From contig OZ244795.1 in the NCBI GenBank assembly GCA_965219925.1, positions 3,782,001 to 3,846,000 of the forward strand: a DNA stretch of 64,000 nt, given 5' to 3'. The stretch comes from Bin87 sp965219925. Lineage in GTDB: Bacteria > Chloroflexota > Dehalococcoidia > Lucifugimonadales > UBA3495. The notes beneath the pieces are model-generated. The model had not been told where the DNA came from. It saw only the letters and a program-made list of their open reading frames with translations, and did no database searches. Position 1 is the first letter of the stretch. Every line of letters begins with the position of its first letter. Below are positions 52,087 through 61,678 of the stretch, piece after piece. Position numbers and translations under genes: made by a program.

Positions 52087-52631
52087 CTTGTTCACTCCTG
52101 AAGAGGTGTTCCGGGTCTGGCCGTTGCCTGAATCGTGGTGTCGCGAGGCTTTGGGCTGTTGCAATGGGCCGGAGCAATAATACTCCCTTATACTGTAGGA
52201 TTGTTCAAGTAGGCGGCGTCGGTACGAAATCCGTAATCTGTGGTGCGCCGAATTCGAGGTGACCTGGGCTTTTGCCTTGGGCGGTGAATCGTTGTTCTGC
52301 CGGACTAACTCAGGATGAGTCGGCGACTGCCGACGTAGTGCCGAGGGCAGTGCTTTACGTAGCGTCGTGTAGGGTGTGCTAAAACCCGGCCGCGCTGTTG
52401 AGGCGGTCTTGCTGGTTGACGAGTCACTTACTGTGCATGAGAGCAGTCGTTTCGGATTGCGGTTTTTGGATTTCGGCGTCGGCATATGGTGGCAGGACGA
52501 GTCAATTGGGTGATTGTGCTCCGATTCTACCGATGTGCGAGAAAGTTGACGAAATTGCTGTTGCTGGCCGGTGGGTTGCTCGTGAATTTCCACATTTGTG
52601 GCCGCGTTGGGTGCGCGTGTTTTCCGTTAGT
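52087..52631. other. Intergenic region with shared 19-base motif
   Basis: About 545 bases between divergent genes. On the minus strand at 52213-52195 lies CCTACTTGAACAATCCTAC, nearly identical to CCTACTTGAACTATCCTAC at 54373-54391 on the plus strand ahead of the alcohol dehydrogenase. It may be a shared regulatory site. I see no other feature. Confidence 0.5.
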
Positions 52632-53210
52632 ATGAGGCTCAAAGTTGAGAGAAACCAAGGATTCTGGGCTCTGGTGGTCTTGGCCGCCGTGGTGATCATG
52701 GTGTTCGGCGTCTGGCAAATGACGCAGAGCCGCAGTCCAGGGACGATCATTGGGGATCCGTCGTATGTGACGGATCTGAAGAATGACCGGAAGCTGGTGG
52801 GAATCGGGAACGATGTGTTCTTCGGCCAAGTTGTGTCGAAGACCGGGCAGAGTGAAACGGATGGTCCGCCCGCGACGCAGTTCAACGTGACCGTGCTGGA
52901 GACGCTCAAGGGAGACCTCTCGGGGACTGTGTCCGTCAACCAGCAGGGTGCGGATCTCAGCGACGGGAATTCCTTTCGGATGATCGGGGATTCCGCCCTG
53001 CTGTCGCCTGAGAAGTCGTATCTGTTCGTTACCCGGCGGCACGGCGTGAAAGGTTACAACACACTGGTACCTGGTTACGGGAACATTGATCTCGATGTTG
53101 CGGACAATGCGAGCCGTGAGGAAGTCTTGCGCAGCGATGACGCCAATGATCTTCGCGAGCGGTTCAATAGTGCGATTGCGGAACAGGTCGAGTACGATCC
53201 GTCTTCCTAG
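52632..53210 (+). CDS. Hypothetical membrane-anchored protein
   Basis: 192 residues. N-terminal membrane anchor GFWALVVLAAVVIMVFGVW, then an extracytoplasmic beta-rich domain with DVFFGQVVSKTGQ, FNVTVLETLKGDLSG and YLFVTRRHG. It looks like the uncharacterised 'cupredoxin/OB-like' secreted domains seen in Gram-positives, but no family can be named with confidence. Start ATG 52632; weak ribosome site. Less GC-rich than its neighbours. Confidence 0.65.
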   Translation: MRLKVERNQGFWALVVLAAVVIMVFGVWQMTQSRSPGTIIGDPSYVTDLKNDRKLVGIGNDVFFGQVVSKTGQSETDGPPATQFNVTVLETLKGDLSGTVSVNQQGADLSDGNSFRMIGDSALLSPEKSYLFVTRRHGVKGYNTLVPGYGNIDLDVADNASREEVLRSDDANDLRERFNSAIAEQVEYDPSS

Positions 53211-53435
53211 AATGGGCTGAGCCTGTCGGGATTATCGGTGCAGGGGTCGATGGTTGCTCCATCGGCCCCTGTTCTGATGGTCACGGTTTGGTTGAATGGA
53301 GTGGGGGTGGTCGGTTCGTGGGTTCGTGTTGGTAGCCGGAGTGAGTGGCAAAGTCGGGTGGGTGAGTGAGCGCCTATGGCGAGGGGAACGACGTATAATT
53401 TGATGTGATAACGGCGGCAACGGAGTGGTTCGGAT

Positions 53436-53897
53436 ATGAGGATAGGCTTGGTCTTTGCTGGTGTGATGTTGCTCTGCGGGTCGGCTTTCGCCATTGGATG
53501 CGGGAGAGTTCATATACTGGTGGACAGGGAAGCTGAGTATCTGCACGATTACGTGGCTTGGGGTGAGCAGGCTAACTACGGGCGTGATGACGGTTTTACT
53601 TGGAAAGATGGCAGCAGCTGGGGCGATGGGATCTCTGACAAGGCGCCTGATCTTCCGTTGGTGGAGGGACAGTCGCCGGATGCGGTTCTGACGTGCGCCC
53701 AGGAGGAGGTGTTGTTGTTGATGACGTTTCCCGATGGGGAGAGCCTTTTGGCAGATGGGCTTTCTCAGGAAGAGAAGGACCGGATCACGGGTATGTGGGA
53801 AGATGCTTTCGCGGAAAGGTTCAGAGGACCAGGCGCTGCGTTTGACGAGCTCCGCTCGTTTGCGGACCAGTGCGGCGAGTTGACGCTGCCGGAGTAA
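53436..53897 (+). CDS. Hypothetical lipoprotein
   Basis: 153 residues. Signal peptide with lipobox FAIGC (about C22), then a Trp/Asp/Gly-rich stretch (GRDDGFTWKDGSSWGDG) and a helical acidic C-terminal half. No family recognised. It is 225 bases downstream of the preceding gene; both are predicted to face outside. Confidence 0.6.
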   Translation: MRIGLVFAGVMLLCGSAFAIGCGRVHILVDREAEYLHDYVAWGEQANYGRDDGFTWKDGSSWGDGISDKAPDLPLVEGQSPDAVLTCAQEEVLLLMTFPDGESLLADGLSQEEKDRITGMWEDAFAERFRGPGAAFDELRSFADQCGELTLPE

Positions 53898-54444
53898 TTT
53901 AGTGGGCGGCCTGGGTAGCCATTTGCCCCAGATGTAGGGGTATTGTCGGCGTCGCCATACGAAACTGTTGTAATGCTTTAGAGAGTACGGTCAAGGTGGT
54001 TGGCATTCAGAGAGGTATCCCAGCGGATGGTTCGGTGGCATTGGCGGCGTAATTAGTTGGTGGTGGCCGGCGGGGCGTCCAGAACACGCCGGTCGCACCA
54101 CGAAACTCGTGCTGGTGCGAATCACGGAAGCCTGAATGGGCTTCCGTGATTCTTGCGTTAGGCCCGTCGGGAGGGTCCAAGACGTGTGCCGCATCTGGTT
54201 GAGGTGACAGCCCAGCTTGTGTTTGATCATGTGCCATGCCAGTGTTCCCGCGGTGCCTGGCGCTACAATTTAGGGCCATTTCGGCGCTAAATCGCTAATC
54301 CGGTATTCGTAACGTCTCCGGTCGGAATAATGCACGTTATGCTATTACCCTACGTTATGGGTTTTTCAGTTTCCTACTTGAACTATCCTACTTATACTGT
54401 GAGACGACGCCAGTATCGCAAATTCTCCGCGTTCCGGTAACCCT
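53898..54444. other. Intergenic region with two adjacent hairpins
   Basis: 545 bases. TCGCACCA...TGGTGCGA (54093-54120) is followed at once by AATCACGGAAGCC / GGCTTCCGTGATT (54120-54151). The second hairpin has a 13-bp perfect stem with a 6-base loop and then TCTTG. It may be a terminator, a small RNA or an attachment-like site. The shared 19-base motif is at 54373-54391. Confidence 0.55.
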
Positions 54445-55599
54445 ATGGCAACTTACCAAGAACGGAATCCGCTTGAGCCGAATCCGGGCCAGCCGAATCC
54501 GGGCCGACCGATTCCCGACGGGCAGATCCCCGACACGATGACGGCCATCGTGGTGAGCGATGCCGGACGACCGCCGACGTTGGAGCTGGCGGCCCGGCCC
54601 ACTCCCGTGCCGGCCGCCGGCGAGGCGTTGCTCCGGGTGGACGCCTGCGGGTTCTGCCACCACGACTATCTGGTAATGACCGGAACGCTGCGGCGCGGGG
54701 TCGTGCCCGGAGTTGCGCTGGGTCACGAAATCGCCGGCGCCGTGATGTCGGTTGCCGATGATGTGGGCACGTTGCAGCCCGGCGACCGTGTGGTTAGCCT
54801 GCTGACCGCTGCGTGCGGCCGGTGTGTCCGTTGCCGTTCGGGACGCGAACACCGCTGCATTGACGGCTCGGGCATCGGACACGGGCGGGATGGCGGATTC
54901 GCGGAATACGTGGCCCTTCCCGCCACGGCGCTGGTTCCAATCCCGCGTCATTTGCCCGCGGAGTCGGCGGCGCTGCTGGCCTGCCCGGTCGGCGTGGCGC
55001 TGGAGGGTTTGGGCGCGGTGGACGTGCGCGCGGGCGAAACGGTGGTGATTACCGGAGCCGGCGGCGGTTTGGGCGTCCACGCGGTGCAGGTTGCCGCTAT
55101 GCTGGGCGCATTGGTCATCGCGGTTACCACCTCTCCCGACAAGATGGACGCCCTCGAGACGCTGGGAGCAACGCACGTGATACCGGCCGATGACGATCTG
55201 GATTTTGCTGAACTGGTGATGGCCCTTACCGACGACGACGGCGCCGATGCCGTGATCGACACCGTGGGGCCTCCGCTGTGGCCGTCCACGCTGCGTTGCC
55301 TGGGTCAGTACGGGCGGCTGGCGCTGCTGGGCGACCTGACCGGGGAGGAGGTGTCCATCCGATTGGCCGAAGCCATCTTTCGCGACCTGCGCATCATTGG
55401 GCACTCGGGGGTATCACGGGCCACGCTGGAGCGCGCGGTGGCAATGGCGGCGGCCGGCGAACTGCGACCGGTGGTTGCCCAAACCTTGCCGCTGACCCCG
55501 GAGGGCGCGCTCGACGCCTGGAGGATGGTTGCCGAGCGTAAACCACTGGGCAGGCTGGCGCTGGCGCGACGGGATCATGGTTTGACAAGCTCACCATGA
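54445..55599 (+). CDS. Zinc-dependent alcohol dehydrogenase (MDR family)
   Basis: 384 residues. VDACGFCHHDYLV and GHEIAGAVMSV carry the catalytic-zinc ligands (Cys, His, Glu); CGRCVRCRSGREHRC is the structural zinc site of four Cys; GAGGGLGVHAVQVAAMLGA is the NAD(P) Rossmann motif. The first 30 residues (NPLEPNPGQPNPGRPIPDG) are a Pro/Gly-rich leader not found in most relatives. The last residues (HGLTSSP) are read from a Rep-C unit, so the C-terminus may be repeat-derived. Alcohol substrate unknown. Confidence 0.9.
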   Translation: MATYQERNPLEPNPGQPNPGRPIPDGQIPDTMTAIVVSDAGRPPTLELAARPTPVPAAGEALLRVDACGFCHHDYLVMTGTLRRGVVPGVALGHEIAGAVMSVADDVGTLQPGDRVVSLLTAACGRCVRCRSGREHRCIDGSGIGHGRDGGFAEYVALPATALVPIPRHLPAESAALLACPVGVALEGLGAVDVRAGETVVITGAGGGLGVHAVQVAAMLGALVIAVTTSPDKMDALETLGATHVIPADDDLDFAELVMALTDDDGADAVIDTVGPPLWPSTLRCLGQYGRLALLGDLTGEEVSIRLAEAIFRDLRIIGHSGVSRATLERAVAMAAAGELRPVVAQTLPLTPEGALDAWRMVAERKPLGRLALARRDHGLTSSP

Positions 55600-55602
55600 G
55601 CG
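55574..55602. repeat. Rep-C unit at the end of the alcohol dehydrogenase gene
   Basis: GATCATGGTTTGACAAGCTC followed by ACCATGAGCGGGTG. The gene stop TGA lies inside it. Confidence 0.7.
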
Positions 55603-55670
55603 GGTGTTAAGGGACTTTGAGCGGAGGTCGGGCGATTTTGGAAAGACTCTGGGACGAGGGGGAGGGGCCG

Positions 55671-56630
55671 TTACGCCGCAGCGGATCTCCGGCGGCCCAG
55701 GGTGAAGATCCGTCCGAATTCCCGACGATCCCAGATGACCAGGAATTGCGCCGCGATGAAGATGGAGCTGTAGGTTCCGATTACCACGCCCAGAGCCACC
55801 ACCAGGAGCAACTCACGGATGGCTGCGCCGCCGATGATGAGCATCGCCACCAGGACCAGCAACGTGGTGAAGCTGGTGTTGATCGACCGGCCAACGCTTT
55901 CTATGATGCTGAGGTTTACGGTGTCGGCCAGGGCTCGGTCGGGTACGCGAATGGTGTTTTCCCTGATGCGGTCGAACACCACGATGGTATCGTTGACGGA
56001 GTAACCGGCCACGGTCAGGATGCCGACGATGAACATGGCGTTAACCTCCATGCCCAACACCCGTCCCAAAATTGAAAACGCGCCCAGAACGATTACCGTG
56101 TCGTGAACCAGCGCTACCACCGCCGCCACACCGTAGCGATAGGCTCGCGGCACCCGGCGGAAGGCGTACCAGATGTAGATGAGGATGAACACCGACGCCA
56201 CCGCCAAAGCCAGGAAGGTGTTGCGAACGGTCTCCTGGGCTATGATGGGCGACACGGTGTCGACGCCGGAGGCTTCGATGGGGGCCACCGATTCGTCCAG
56301 CGCGTCCTGGATCCGCTGACGCTCTGAAACCTGGTTGCCCGATGCTTCTTCCAGTACCCGGGTGCGAATCAGGACCGAACTGCCCTCCAGGACCTGAACC
56401 AGCGCTTCGGGATGGCCGAGGGTGGACAACTCGTCGCGAAGCAGTTGAGGGTTAATCGGTTCCTTGAAAGCGATGGTGAGGACCGAGCCGCTGGTGAAGT
56501 CGATGCCCGGTTGCAATCCCGAACCGCCGCTCAGCCAGCCGGGCGGGGCCAGCATGGAAAGCAGCCCAGGAATGATCAATATCGCCGAGAAGACGAAATA
56601 CCAGCCGCGATTGCTGACAATGTTGTACAT
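55671..56630 (-). CDS. secF: Protein translocase subunit SecF
   Basis: 319 residues. RND-type membrane protein that with SecD uses the proton gradient to complete export through SecYEG. PGIDFTSGSVLTIAF (periplasmic FxGG-like element), then RYGVAAVVALVHDTVIVLGA, AGYSVNDTIVVFDRIREN and a C-terminal RSINTSFTTLL. Six membrane segments. Downstream of secD by 211 bases that include a partial Rep-D. Confidence 0.95.
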   Translation of the reverse strand: MYNIVSNRGWYFVFSAILIIPGLLSMLAPPGWLSGGSGLQPGIDFTSGSVLTIAFKEPINPQLLRDELSTLGHPEALVQVLEGSSVLIRTRVLEEASGNQVSERQRIQDALDESVAPIEASGVDTVSPIIAQETVRNTFLALAVASVFILIYIWYAFRRVPRAYRYGVAAVVALVHDTVIVLGAFSILGRVLGMEVNAMFIVGILTVAGYSVNDTIVVFDRIRENTIRVPDRALADTVNLSIIESVGRSINTSFTTLLVLVAMLIIGGAAIRELLLVVALGVVIGTYSSIFIAAQFLVIWDRREFGRIFTLGRRRSAAA

Positions 56631-56728
56631 GCTCTGATCTACCCAGTCCCGATGGCTCTGTTGTTACGAGGATTCCAGGGGCAACCCTGGAGGTGTTCAT
56701 CCGGTTTGGACGGCGCAAAACCGCCTGG

Positions 56729-56785
56729 GGTGTGTTGACAAATACCGTCATTCCCGCGAAAGCGGGGATCCAGTTCAGTACGCCG
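56729..56785. repeat. Partial Rep-D element between secF and secD
   Basis: GGTGTGTTGACAAATACCGTC and ATTCCCGCGAAAGCGGGGAT are one arm and the hairpin of Rep-D; the right arm is missing. Confidence 0.7.
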
Positions 56786-56841
56786 GCGGCGTTGACCTGT
56801 CGGCGCGCTGAAACCGATGGATTTGGCGGAGTGGCGGGACA

Positions 56842-58686
56842 TTATCCGCCGCCTCTGCCGGCCGACTGCGGTCGTTGACCGGTGTCGCGGGGGCGGAGTT
56901 TTTCCGGTGTGAACAGTTGAACCGATTGGCGCAGACCCATGGCCTGCAATGCCTGTAGCAGGTTGCGGCTGACGAAGACGGCAGTAAACATGCTGACCAG
57001 GACTCCCACCATCAGGGTGAGAGCGAATCCGTTGATCAGTCCGCCGCCGAGGCGGTTGCCGAACCACAGCAGCACCACGCAGGTTATCAATGTGCTGACG
57101 TTGCCGTCGCGGATGGCCGGCCAGGCGCGGTTGAACCCGACTTCCAGCGCGGAAGCGAGGCTGCGGCCCAGCCGGAGTTCCTCTTTGATGCGTTCAAAAA
57201 TCAGGATGTTGGCGTCAACGGCCAGGCCGATGGACAGGATGAAGCCGCCGATGTGGGGCAACGTGAGGGTTATGGGAACCAACTTGAAAATAGCCAGGGT
57301 CACGGCGGCGTAATAGATCAGGGCCACCGCTGCCACGACGCCAGCGGCGCGGTAGTAAGCAATGACGAAAGCCATCACGAGGGCGAGTCCGACCAGGCCG
57401 GCCATGAGGCTGCGCTCCAGGGATTCGGCGCCGAGCAGCGAGTCCACCTCGGATTCCTGTATCAAGCGCAGGGGCACGGGCAGCCGGCCGGATTTCAACT
57501 GGATGGCCAGGGTGCGGGCGGATTCGCGGTTGAAGTTGCCGGATATCTGGCTGCGACCATCGCGGATGTGAGCCTGGGCCACCGGGGCAATCAACTGCTC
57601 TCCGTCGAGGTACACCGCGATCAACTCTTTAGAGTTTGAGTTGGTCTGGACGTTGATGTCGCCTGTCAACTCGCCGAAGAGATCAGCGCCACGGTCGTTG
57701 AACTGGATGTTGACCACCCATGCGTCCAGCTGGTCGGTGCCAGCGAAGGCGTCAACCAGATCGTCGCCGGTGAGGCCGATCCTGCTGTCGGTAAAGGGCG
57801 GGAGGCAGGGGTTATCCTTTACCGGCAAGCTGCATTGGCGGCGCAGGAACTCCAGCTGGGCCGTTTCACCGATGAGGCCTTTGGCGTCTTCAATGCCGCC
57901 GGTTACCTGCAAACTGAGCACCGGGCCGAATTCGTCGGCGAAGTAAGTTTGCAGGTTGCGCCGCTCGTCGATGCCCACGGTTGAGTCGACGGCGATGCGG
58001 AAAGTGTTGTTATCTACGCTGGTAACCTGGAAACCGGAATAACCCCGTTCGGAGAGGAAATTGCGTATGCCGCCGGTGTCGGTCGCGACTTCCGCGTTGA
58101 ACTGGACGTTGATTACCGAGCCGCTGGTGCCGGGGAGCTGCACGATGATGCGGTCGTCGCCGAAGCGCTGCACGATGGGTTCTTCGGTGCCGAAGAGATT
58201 GACCCGCCGGCTGATGATGCTCAAAATGCCTTCCATTTGTTCGGCGGTCGGTGGCGGAATGTCATCGTTGACGAAATCGACCGGTTCGGCGATAGCATCG
58301 GTTATGGCCTGCCGGACCGTGGCGCGTCGTTCGGCGGTCAGGAACTCGCCGACAATAACGAATTGCAGTTCCTCGCTGACCTGGGTCACGTCGGCCTCGT
58401 ATTCAGCGTCGGCCAATGCGTCAAGGATTGCGTCTGCGTCAACCTCAACCTCGGCGCCCTCTTCAAAGGAGACGGCCAGCGTGGTGCCGGTTTCGGCCTG
58501 ATAGACCAGGTGGGCGCCGCCTTGCAGGTCCAGCCCCAGCTTGAGGCCCAGGGGTCCGGTGGCCGAGCGGTCGATGCGTGGCAGGCCGGGGATGCCGAGG
58601 TGGATTTCAGGCAGCGCCAGCGCGACGACCGAAATTCCCAACACCGCCACAATCAGAACAGTCAACAATACGGCGCGTCGTCGCAT
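56842..58686 (-). CDS. secD: Protein translocase subunit SecD
   Basis: 614 residues. GLDLQGGAHLVYQ near the N-terminus, the P1 periplasmic head with GISRRVNLFG-like ISRRVNLFGTEEP, and six membrane segments with SIGLAVDANILIFERIKEEL are diagnostic. Partner of SecF. The start is 11 bases after the HEPN-like gene; all on the minus strand. Confidence 0.95.
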   Translation of the reverse strand: MRRRAVLLTVLIVAVLGISVVALALPEIHLGIPGLPRIDRSATGPLGLKLGLDLQGGAHLVYQAETGTTLAVSFEEGAEVEVDADAILDALADAEYEADVTQVSEELQFVIVGEFLTAERRATVRQAITDAIAEPVDFVNDDIPPPTAEQMEGILSIISRRVNLFGTEEPIVQRFGDDRIIVQLPGTSGSVINVQFNAEVATDTGGIRNFLSERGYSGFQVTSVDNNTFRIAVDSTVGIDERRNLQTYFADEFGPVLSLQVTGGIEDAKGLIGETAQLEFLRRQCSLPVKDNPCLPPFTDSRIGLTGDDLVDAFAGTDQLDAWVVNIQFNDRGADLFGELTGDINVQTNSNSKELIAVYLDGEQLIAPVAQAHIRDGRSQISGNFNRESARTLAIQLKSGRLPVPLRLIQESEVDSLLGAESLERSLMAGLVGLALVMAFVIAYYRAAGVVAAVALIYYAAVTLAIFKLVPITLTLPHIGGFILSIGLAVDANILIFERIKEELRLGRSLASALEVGFNRAWPAIRDGNVSTLITCVVLLWFGNRLGGGLINGFALTLMVGVLVSMFTAVFVSRNLLQALQAMGLRQSVQLFTPEKLRPRDTGQRPQSAGRGGG

Positions 58687-58696
58687 AGGGTATCAG

Positions 58697-59104
58697 TCAC
58701 ACCTCAATGTGGTCGGGGGCGATGTGGTCGGGGGCAAGGTCAAGCATCGCCAGCAAACGGGCGACCAGTTGATGCACGACGGGACGCTCCCCTTCGATTT
58801 CGTAAGGTTCCATGGTGTCATGGAAAAAATGCCGGTGAAACAGCTCAGCCGTAGAGAACCCCGCCACGAACATGAGGTCGTCAGATTCGCGGGCCAACTG
58901 GTAGATGGCATTTTTCATGGCGCGGTGGCTTTCGTGCTGCCATCCCCGTTGTTGGGCAACGGCGGTGACGGCGTGGTTGGCGGCCCCGTATAGCTTTTCG
59001 GCGGCTTGCAGGTGGTCGCCGGCAGCGAATTCGCGGTCGGACGCTTGCAGGAACCAGCGTGCGGTGTTGGCGTGTTCCTGAACCGTCATTTGTCTGGTGG
59101 TCAT
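58697..59104 (-). CDS. HEPN/PaREP1-like protein, coupled to CCA-adding enzyme
   Basis: 135 residues. QEHANTARWFLQASDREFAA and HLQAAEKLYGAANHAVTAVA match the helix pattern of the 12008-12421 protein, the PaREP1/HEPN-like fold. Its ATG overlaps the stop of the tRNA nucleotidyltransferase gene by four bases (ATGA), so the two are translated together. HEPN proteins commonly partner nucleotidyltransferases; here the partner may be the CCA-adding-type enzyme itself (inference). No RxxxxH motif is seen. Confidence 0.65.
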   Translation of the reverse strand: MTTRQMTVQEHANTARWFLQASDREFAAGDHLQAAEKLYGAANHAVTAVAQQRGWQHESHRAMKNAIYQLARESDDLMFVAGFSTAELFHRHFFHDTMEPYEIEGERPVVHQLVARLLAMLDLAPDHIAPDHIEV

Positions 59105-60636
59105 AGGGCCTCCGTGCCGTTAAGCAGTTGGGCGGCGAATGCCAAGGCTTCCTCGCGGTTGGTAATCTCGCCGGTGGCCGTGGCTTCGCGCAGGGTCTCG
59201 AGCAGCTCACCGACCCGGGGGCCGGGGGGAATTTTCAATGCGTCCATCAGTTCGTTGCCGTTGATCAAACCGCGGGCGCCGCCTTCTCGCTGGGGTGGTT
59301 CCGCTCCTGCTTCGAGCACAGCGGCAATCATTCTAGCATAGTTGGCCCACCGTTCCGGAGACAATTCCGGACCGCGTGCGGCCAAAAAATCGGCCATGGC
59401 AAGGTACAGCGTATCCACGGCGGCGGGGCCCAGGTCCCGGTAGTAGCGATAGATGGCTCGGCGCGACGGCATCTCGTCGCCGTGGCGCAGCTGGCTGGGA
59501 CGCAAATGGTGCAGCACCATGGTTGAAACCAGCGAGATAACCCGGCGAGACATCCGCAATGTCCCCAGGCGAGATTGGGCGATCTCAGCCCCCTGCTCGC
59601 TGTGCCCCAGGAACCGGATGCGGCCGTTGGCGTCGGGGCCGCGGGTTTGCGGCTTGGCGATGTCGTGGAGCAGCGCCGCCAGCTTCAGTACCGTGCGACG
59701 CCGGTGTCCGTCGCCGACCAACTCATTGAAGTGGGCGTCCTCGGCGGCGGTCCAGGGAGCCAGGGTGTAGATGGCGTTGTTGCGGTTGCCGGCGGTAATC
59801 TCCTCGGCAAACTCCACGCAGTGCAGCGAGTGTCCCCACACGTCCCAGTAATGGTGAGCGCGGGGTTGTTCGCAGTTGCGGGCGGCTTCCAGTTCGGGAA
59901 TCACCCGGCAGAGCAAGTCCAGCCGGTCCAGAATCTCCAGCTGGGTGCGCGCCCCTTTGGTTTCCAGAATGGCCATGAACTCGTCGCGGACGCGCTCGCC
60001 GGACACCCGCTGGATGAGGGGAGCATTGCGGCGAATCAGGCCGGCAGTTTCCGGTTCGATGCGAAACGCCAGCTGGCTGGCGAGGCGCACGCCGCGCAGC
60101 ATCCGGGCCGGATCGTCTTCAAATATGCCGTCTCCGGTGGCCCGCAAGGTACGCCGGGCCAGGTCGGCGCGCCCGTTCAGGGGGTCGATGATGCCGTGCA
60201 TTGGCTGGCCAGCGTCCCAGCTGCCGATGGGCAGTGCCATGGCGTCCACGGTGTAATCTCGCGATCGCAGATTGTCTTCAAAGGCGCCGTTGAAACCCGC
60301 GATGTCAATGAAAAAGGGCTTCTCGCCGTCGTGCGTAACGGGCAGGGCGACGCGGACGATGTTCCACGGTTCCAGGTGAACCGGAGCGCCGCCCACCAGG
60401 TCGGCTACCGCCCGGGCGATGGGCGCGGGATCGCCGGCAACCGCCAGGTCGATGTCGCGGATCTGCCGGCCGGCGATAACGTCGCGCACTGCGCCGCCCA
60501 CCAGCCACACGTCGGCGGCAACGCTGCCGGAAAGATACGTGGACAGGATCGTGAGCAGGTTAACGGCGTCAACCGGCCCGTTGCCATCGGGCCGGTCGCC
60601 ATCGAGATAGATGTCCGCCTGATCCACCACCGCCAC
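59101..60636 (-). CDS. tRNA nucleotidyltransferase / poly(A) polymerase family protein with HD domain
   Basis: 511 residues from GTG 60636. Class II nucleotidyltransferase: VWLVGGAVRDVIAGRQIRDI followed by DLAV gives the GG-VRD and metal-binding DxD; RDYTVDAMALP, DPARMLRGVRLASQ and HD-type LAALLHDIAKP follow. Such proteins add CCA to tRNA 3' ends or poly(A) to RNA; A-adding only versus CCA-adding cannot be told. 17 bases separate it from def. Confidence 0.92.
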   Translation of the reverse strand: MAVVDQADIYLDGDRPDGNGPVDAVNLLTILSTYLSGSVAADVWLVGGAVRDVIAGRQIRDIDLAVAGDPAPIARAVADLVGGAPVHLEPWNIVRVALPVTHDGEKPFFIDIAGFNGAFEDNLRSRDYTVDAMALPIGSWDAGQPMHGIIDPLNGRADLARRTLRATGDGIFEDDPARMLRGVRLASQLAFRIEPETAGLIRRNAPLIQRVSGERVRDEFMAILETKGARTQLEILDRLDLLCRVIPELEAARNCEQPRAHHYWDVWGHSLHCVEFAEEITAGNRNNAIYTLAPWTAAEDAHFNELVGDGHRRRTVLKLAALLHDIAKPQTRGPDANGRIRFLGHSEQGAEIAQSRLGTLRMSRRVISLVSTMVLHHLRPSQLRHGDEMPSRRAIYRYYRDLGPAAVDTLYLAMADFLAARGPELSPERWANYARMIAAVLEAGAEPPQREGGARGLINGNELMDALKIPPGPRVGELLETLREATATGEITNREEALAFAAQLLNGTEAL

Positions 60637-60653
60637 CGCGCCAAACCGGAAAG

Positions 60654-61304
60654 CTAGTCGGCTGGAGTACCGGCGCCGGCGGTATCCGCTTGTGGAGCGC
60701 CAGTCGCCGGGCGACCGTTGGTGGGGTCGAACTGGGGTATGTTCGGGCGGTTATTCATGCGCCAGGCGGCGGCTTCCAGCTCGGCGGCGTCGGGTTCGCC
60801 GGTGGGCAGGTATTCCACCTCGCCTTCATCGTTCACCTTGATTCGGAAAAACTGGTCGTGGGCGATGAGGTGGTCGATGTACAGGATGCCGTTGAGGTGA
60901 TCGGTTTCGTGCTCGATGGCCTGGGCCAGCATACAGTCGGCCTTGAGACGCACCAGATTTCCGGTCAGGTCCTGATAACGCACCCGAATACGCACCGCCC
61001 GGTTCACCATGCCGCGGTAGCCGGGCAGGCTGAGGCACCCTTCTTCCACTTCCCGCTCTCCTTCGCGCCGCATGATTTCGGGATTGACCAAAACCATTGC
61101 CTCCTCCCAGTCATGCATCTTGATGACGCACATGCGCTGCAGCACACCGACCTGGTTGGCGGCAAGGCCCACGCCGTGGTGGGCGTCCATGGTTTCGATC
61201 ATGTCGCTAGCCAGCTGCTTCAACCTGGCGTCGAACTGCGTTACCTTGCGCGCCCGCTGCCGCAGGATCGGATCGGGGAATACCCGCATTTCCAGCACGG
61301 ACAC
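60654..61304 (-). CDS. def: Peptide deformylase
   Basis: 216 residues from GTG 61304 (AGAGGT upstream). Removes formyl from new protein N-termini. Motif 1 GVGLAANQVG, motif 2 EGCLSLPG (metal Cys) and motif 3 QAIEHETDHLNG (HExxH type). A C-terminal extension of about 50 residues rich in Pro/Ala/Asn follows the fold. A longer reading from 61595 goes through repeats and is not used. Confidence 0.95.
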   Translation of the reverse strand: MSVLEMRVFPDPILRQRARKVTQFDARLKQLASDMIETMDAHHGVGLAANQVGVLQRMCVIKMHDWEEAMVLVNPEIMRREGEREVEEGCLSLPGYRGMVNRAVRIRVRYQDLTGNLVRLKADCMLAQAIEHETDHLNGILYIDHLIAHDQFFRIKVNDEGEVEYLPTGEPDAAELEAAAWRMNNRPNIPQFDPTNGRPATGAPQADTAGAGTPAD

Positions 61305-61405
61305 AATAGCACCTCTGGGCGACGGCCTGGAAAGCGCCGTCGACATTCGTTGCGAAATTCGTAAAGCAAATCGATTATATGACGACGCCGGGGAACGTGT
61401 AAAGC

Positions 61406-61670
61406 GGAGAAGCAGGCCGCGCGTATCCACTTTGAGGCGGGTGTCCTCCGACGGACTCAGGGTGCACAGGGGAGGGGGCGGGTTTTTACCTGGATGAACA
61501 GGATAGACGGGATGTACAGGATTTTTGAGTGTTATGTGTAACGGGATTGCCACGTGGTTCGACAGGCTCACCATGAGCGGCTGCGCTCCTCGCAATAACA
61601 GGGGGCGCGGATTTCACCCTCACCCCAACCCTCACCCATCAAGGGAGAGGGGGCCTTCGCGATGACGGGG
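61406..61670. repeat. Composite of Rep-A arm, Rep-C, Rep-E and Rep-B
   Basis: In order: GCGCGTATCCACTTTGAGG (Rep-A arm), a Rep-C half, Rep-E (GGATGAACAGGATAGACGGG ... TACAGGATTTTTGAGTG) as at 16.2 kb, GATTGCCACGTGGTTCGACA with Rep-C inside a Rep-A right half, and finally a Rep-B unit (CACCCTCACCCCAACCCTCA). It fills the gap between def and priA. Confidence 0.75.
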
Positions 61671-61678
61671 GCGGGCGG

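Noticed and set aside
51226..52593. A long N-terminal extension of the AP endonuclease
   Set aside because: The upstream part is low-complexity and not in the family; ATG 52086 has a ribosome site and the exact family start.
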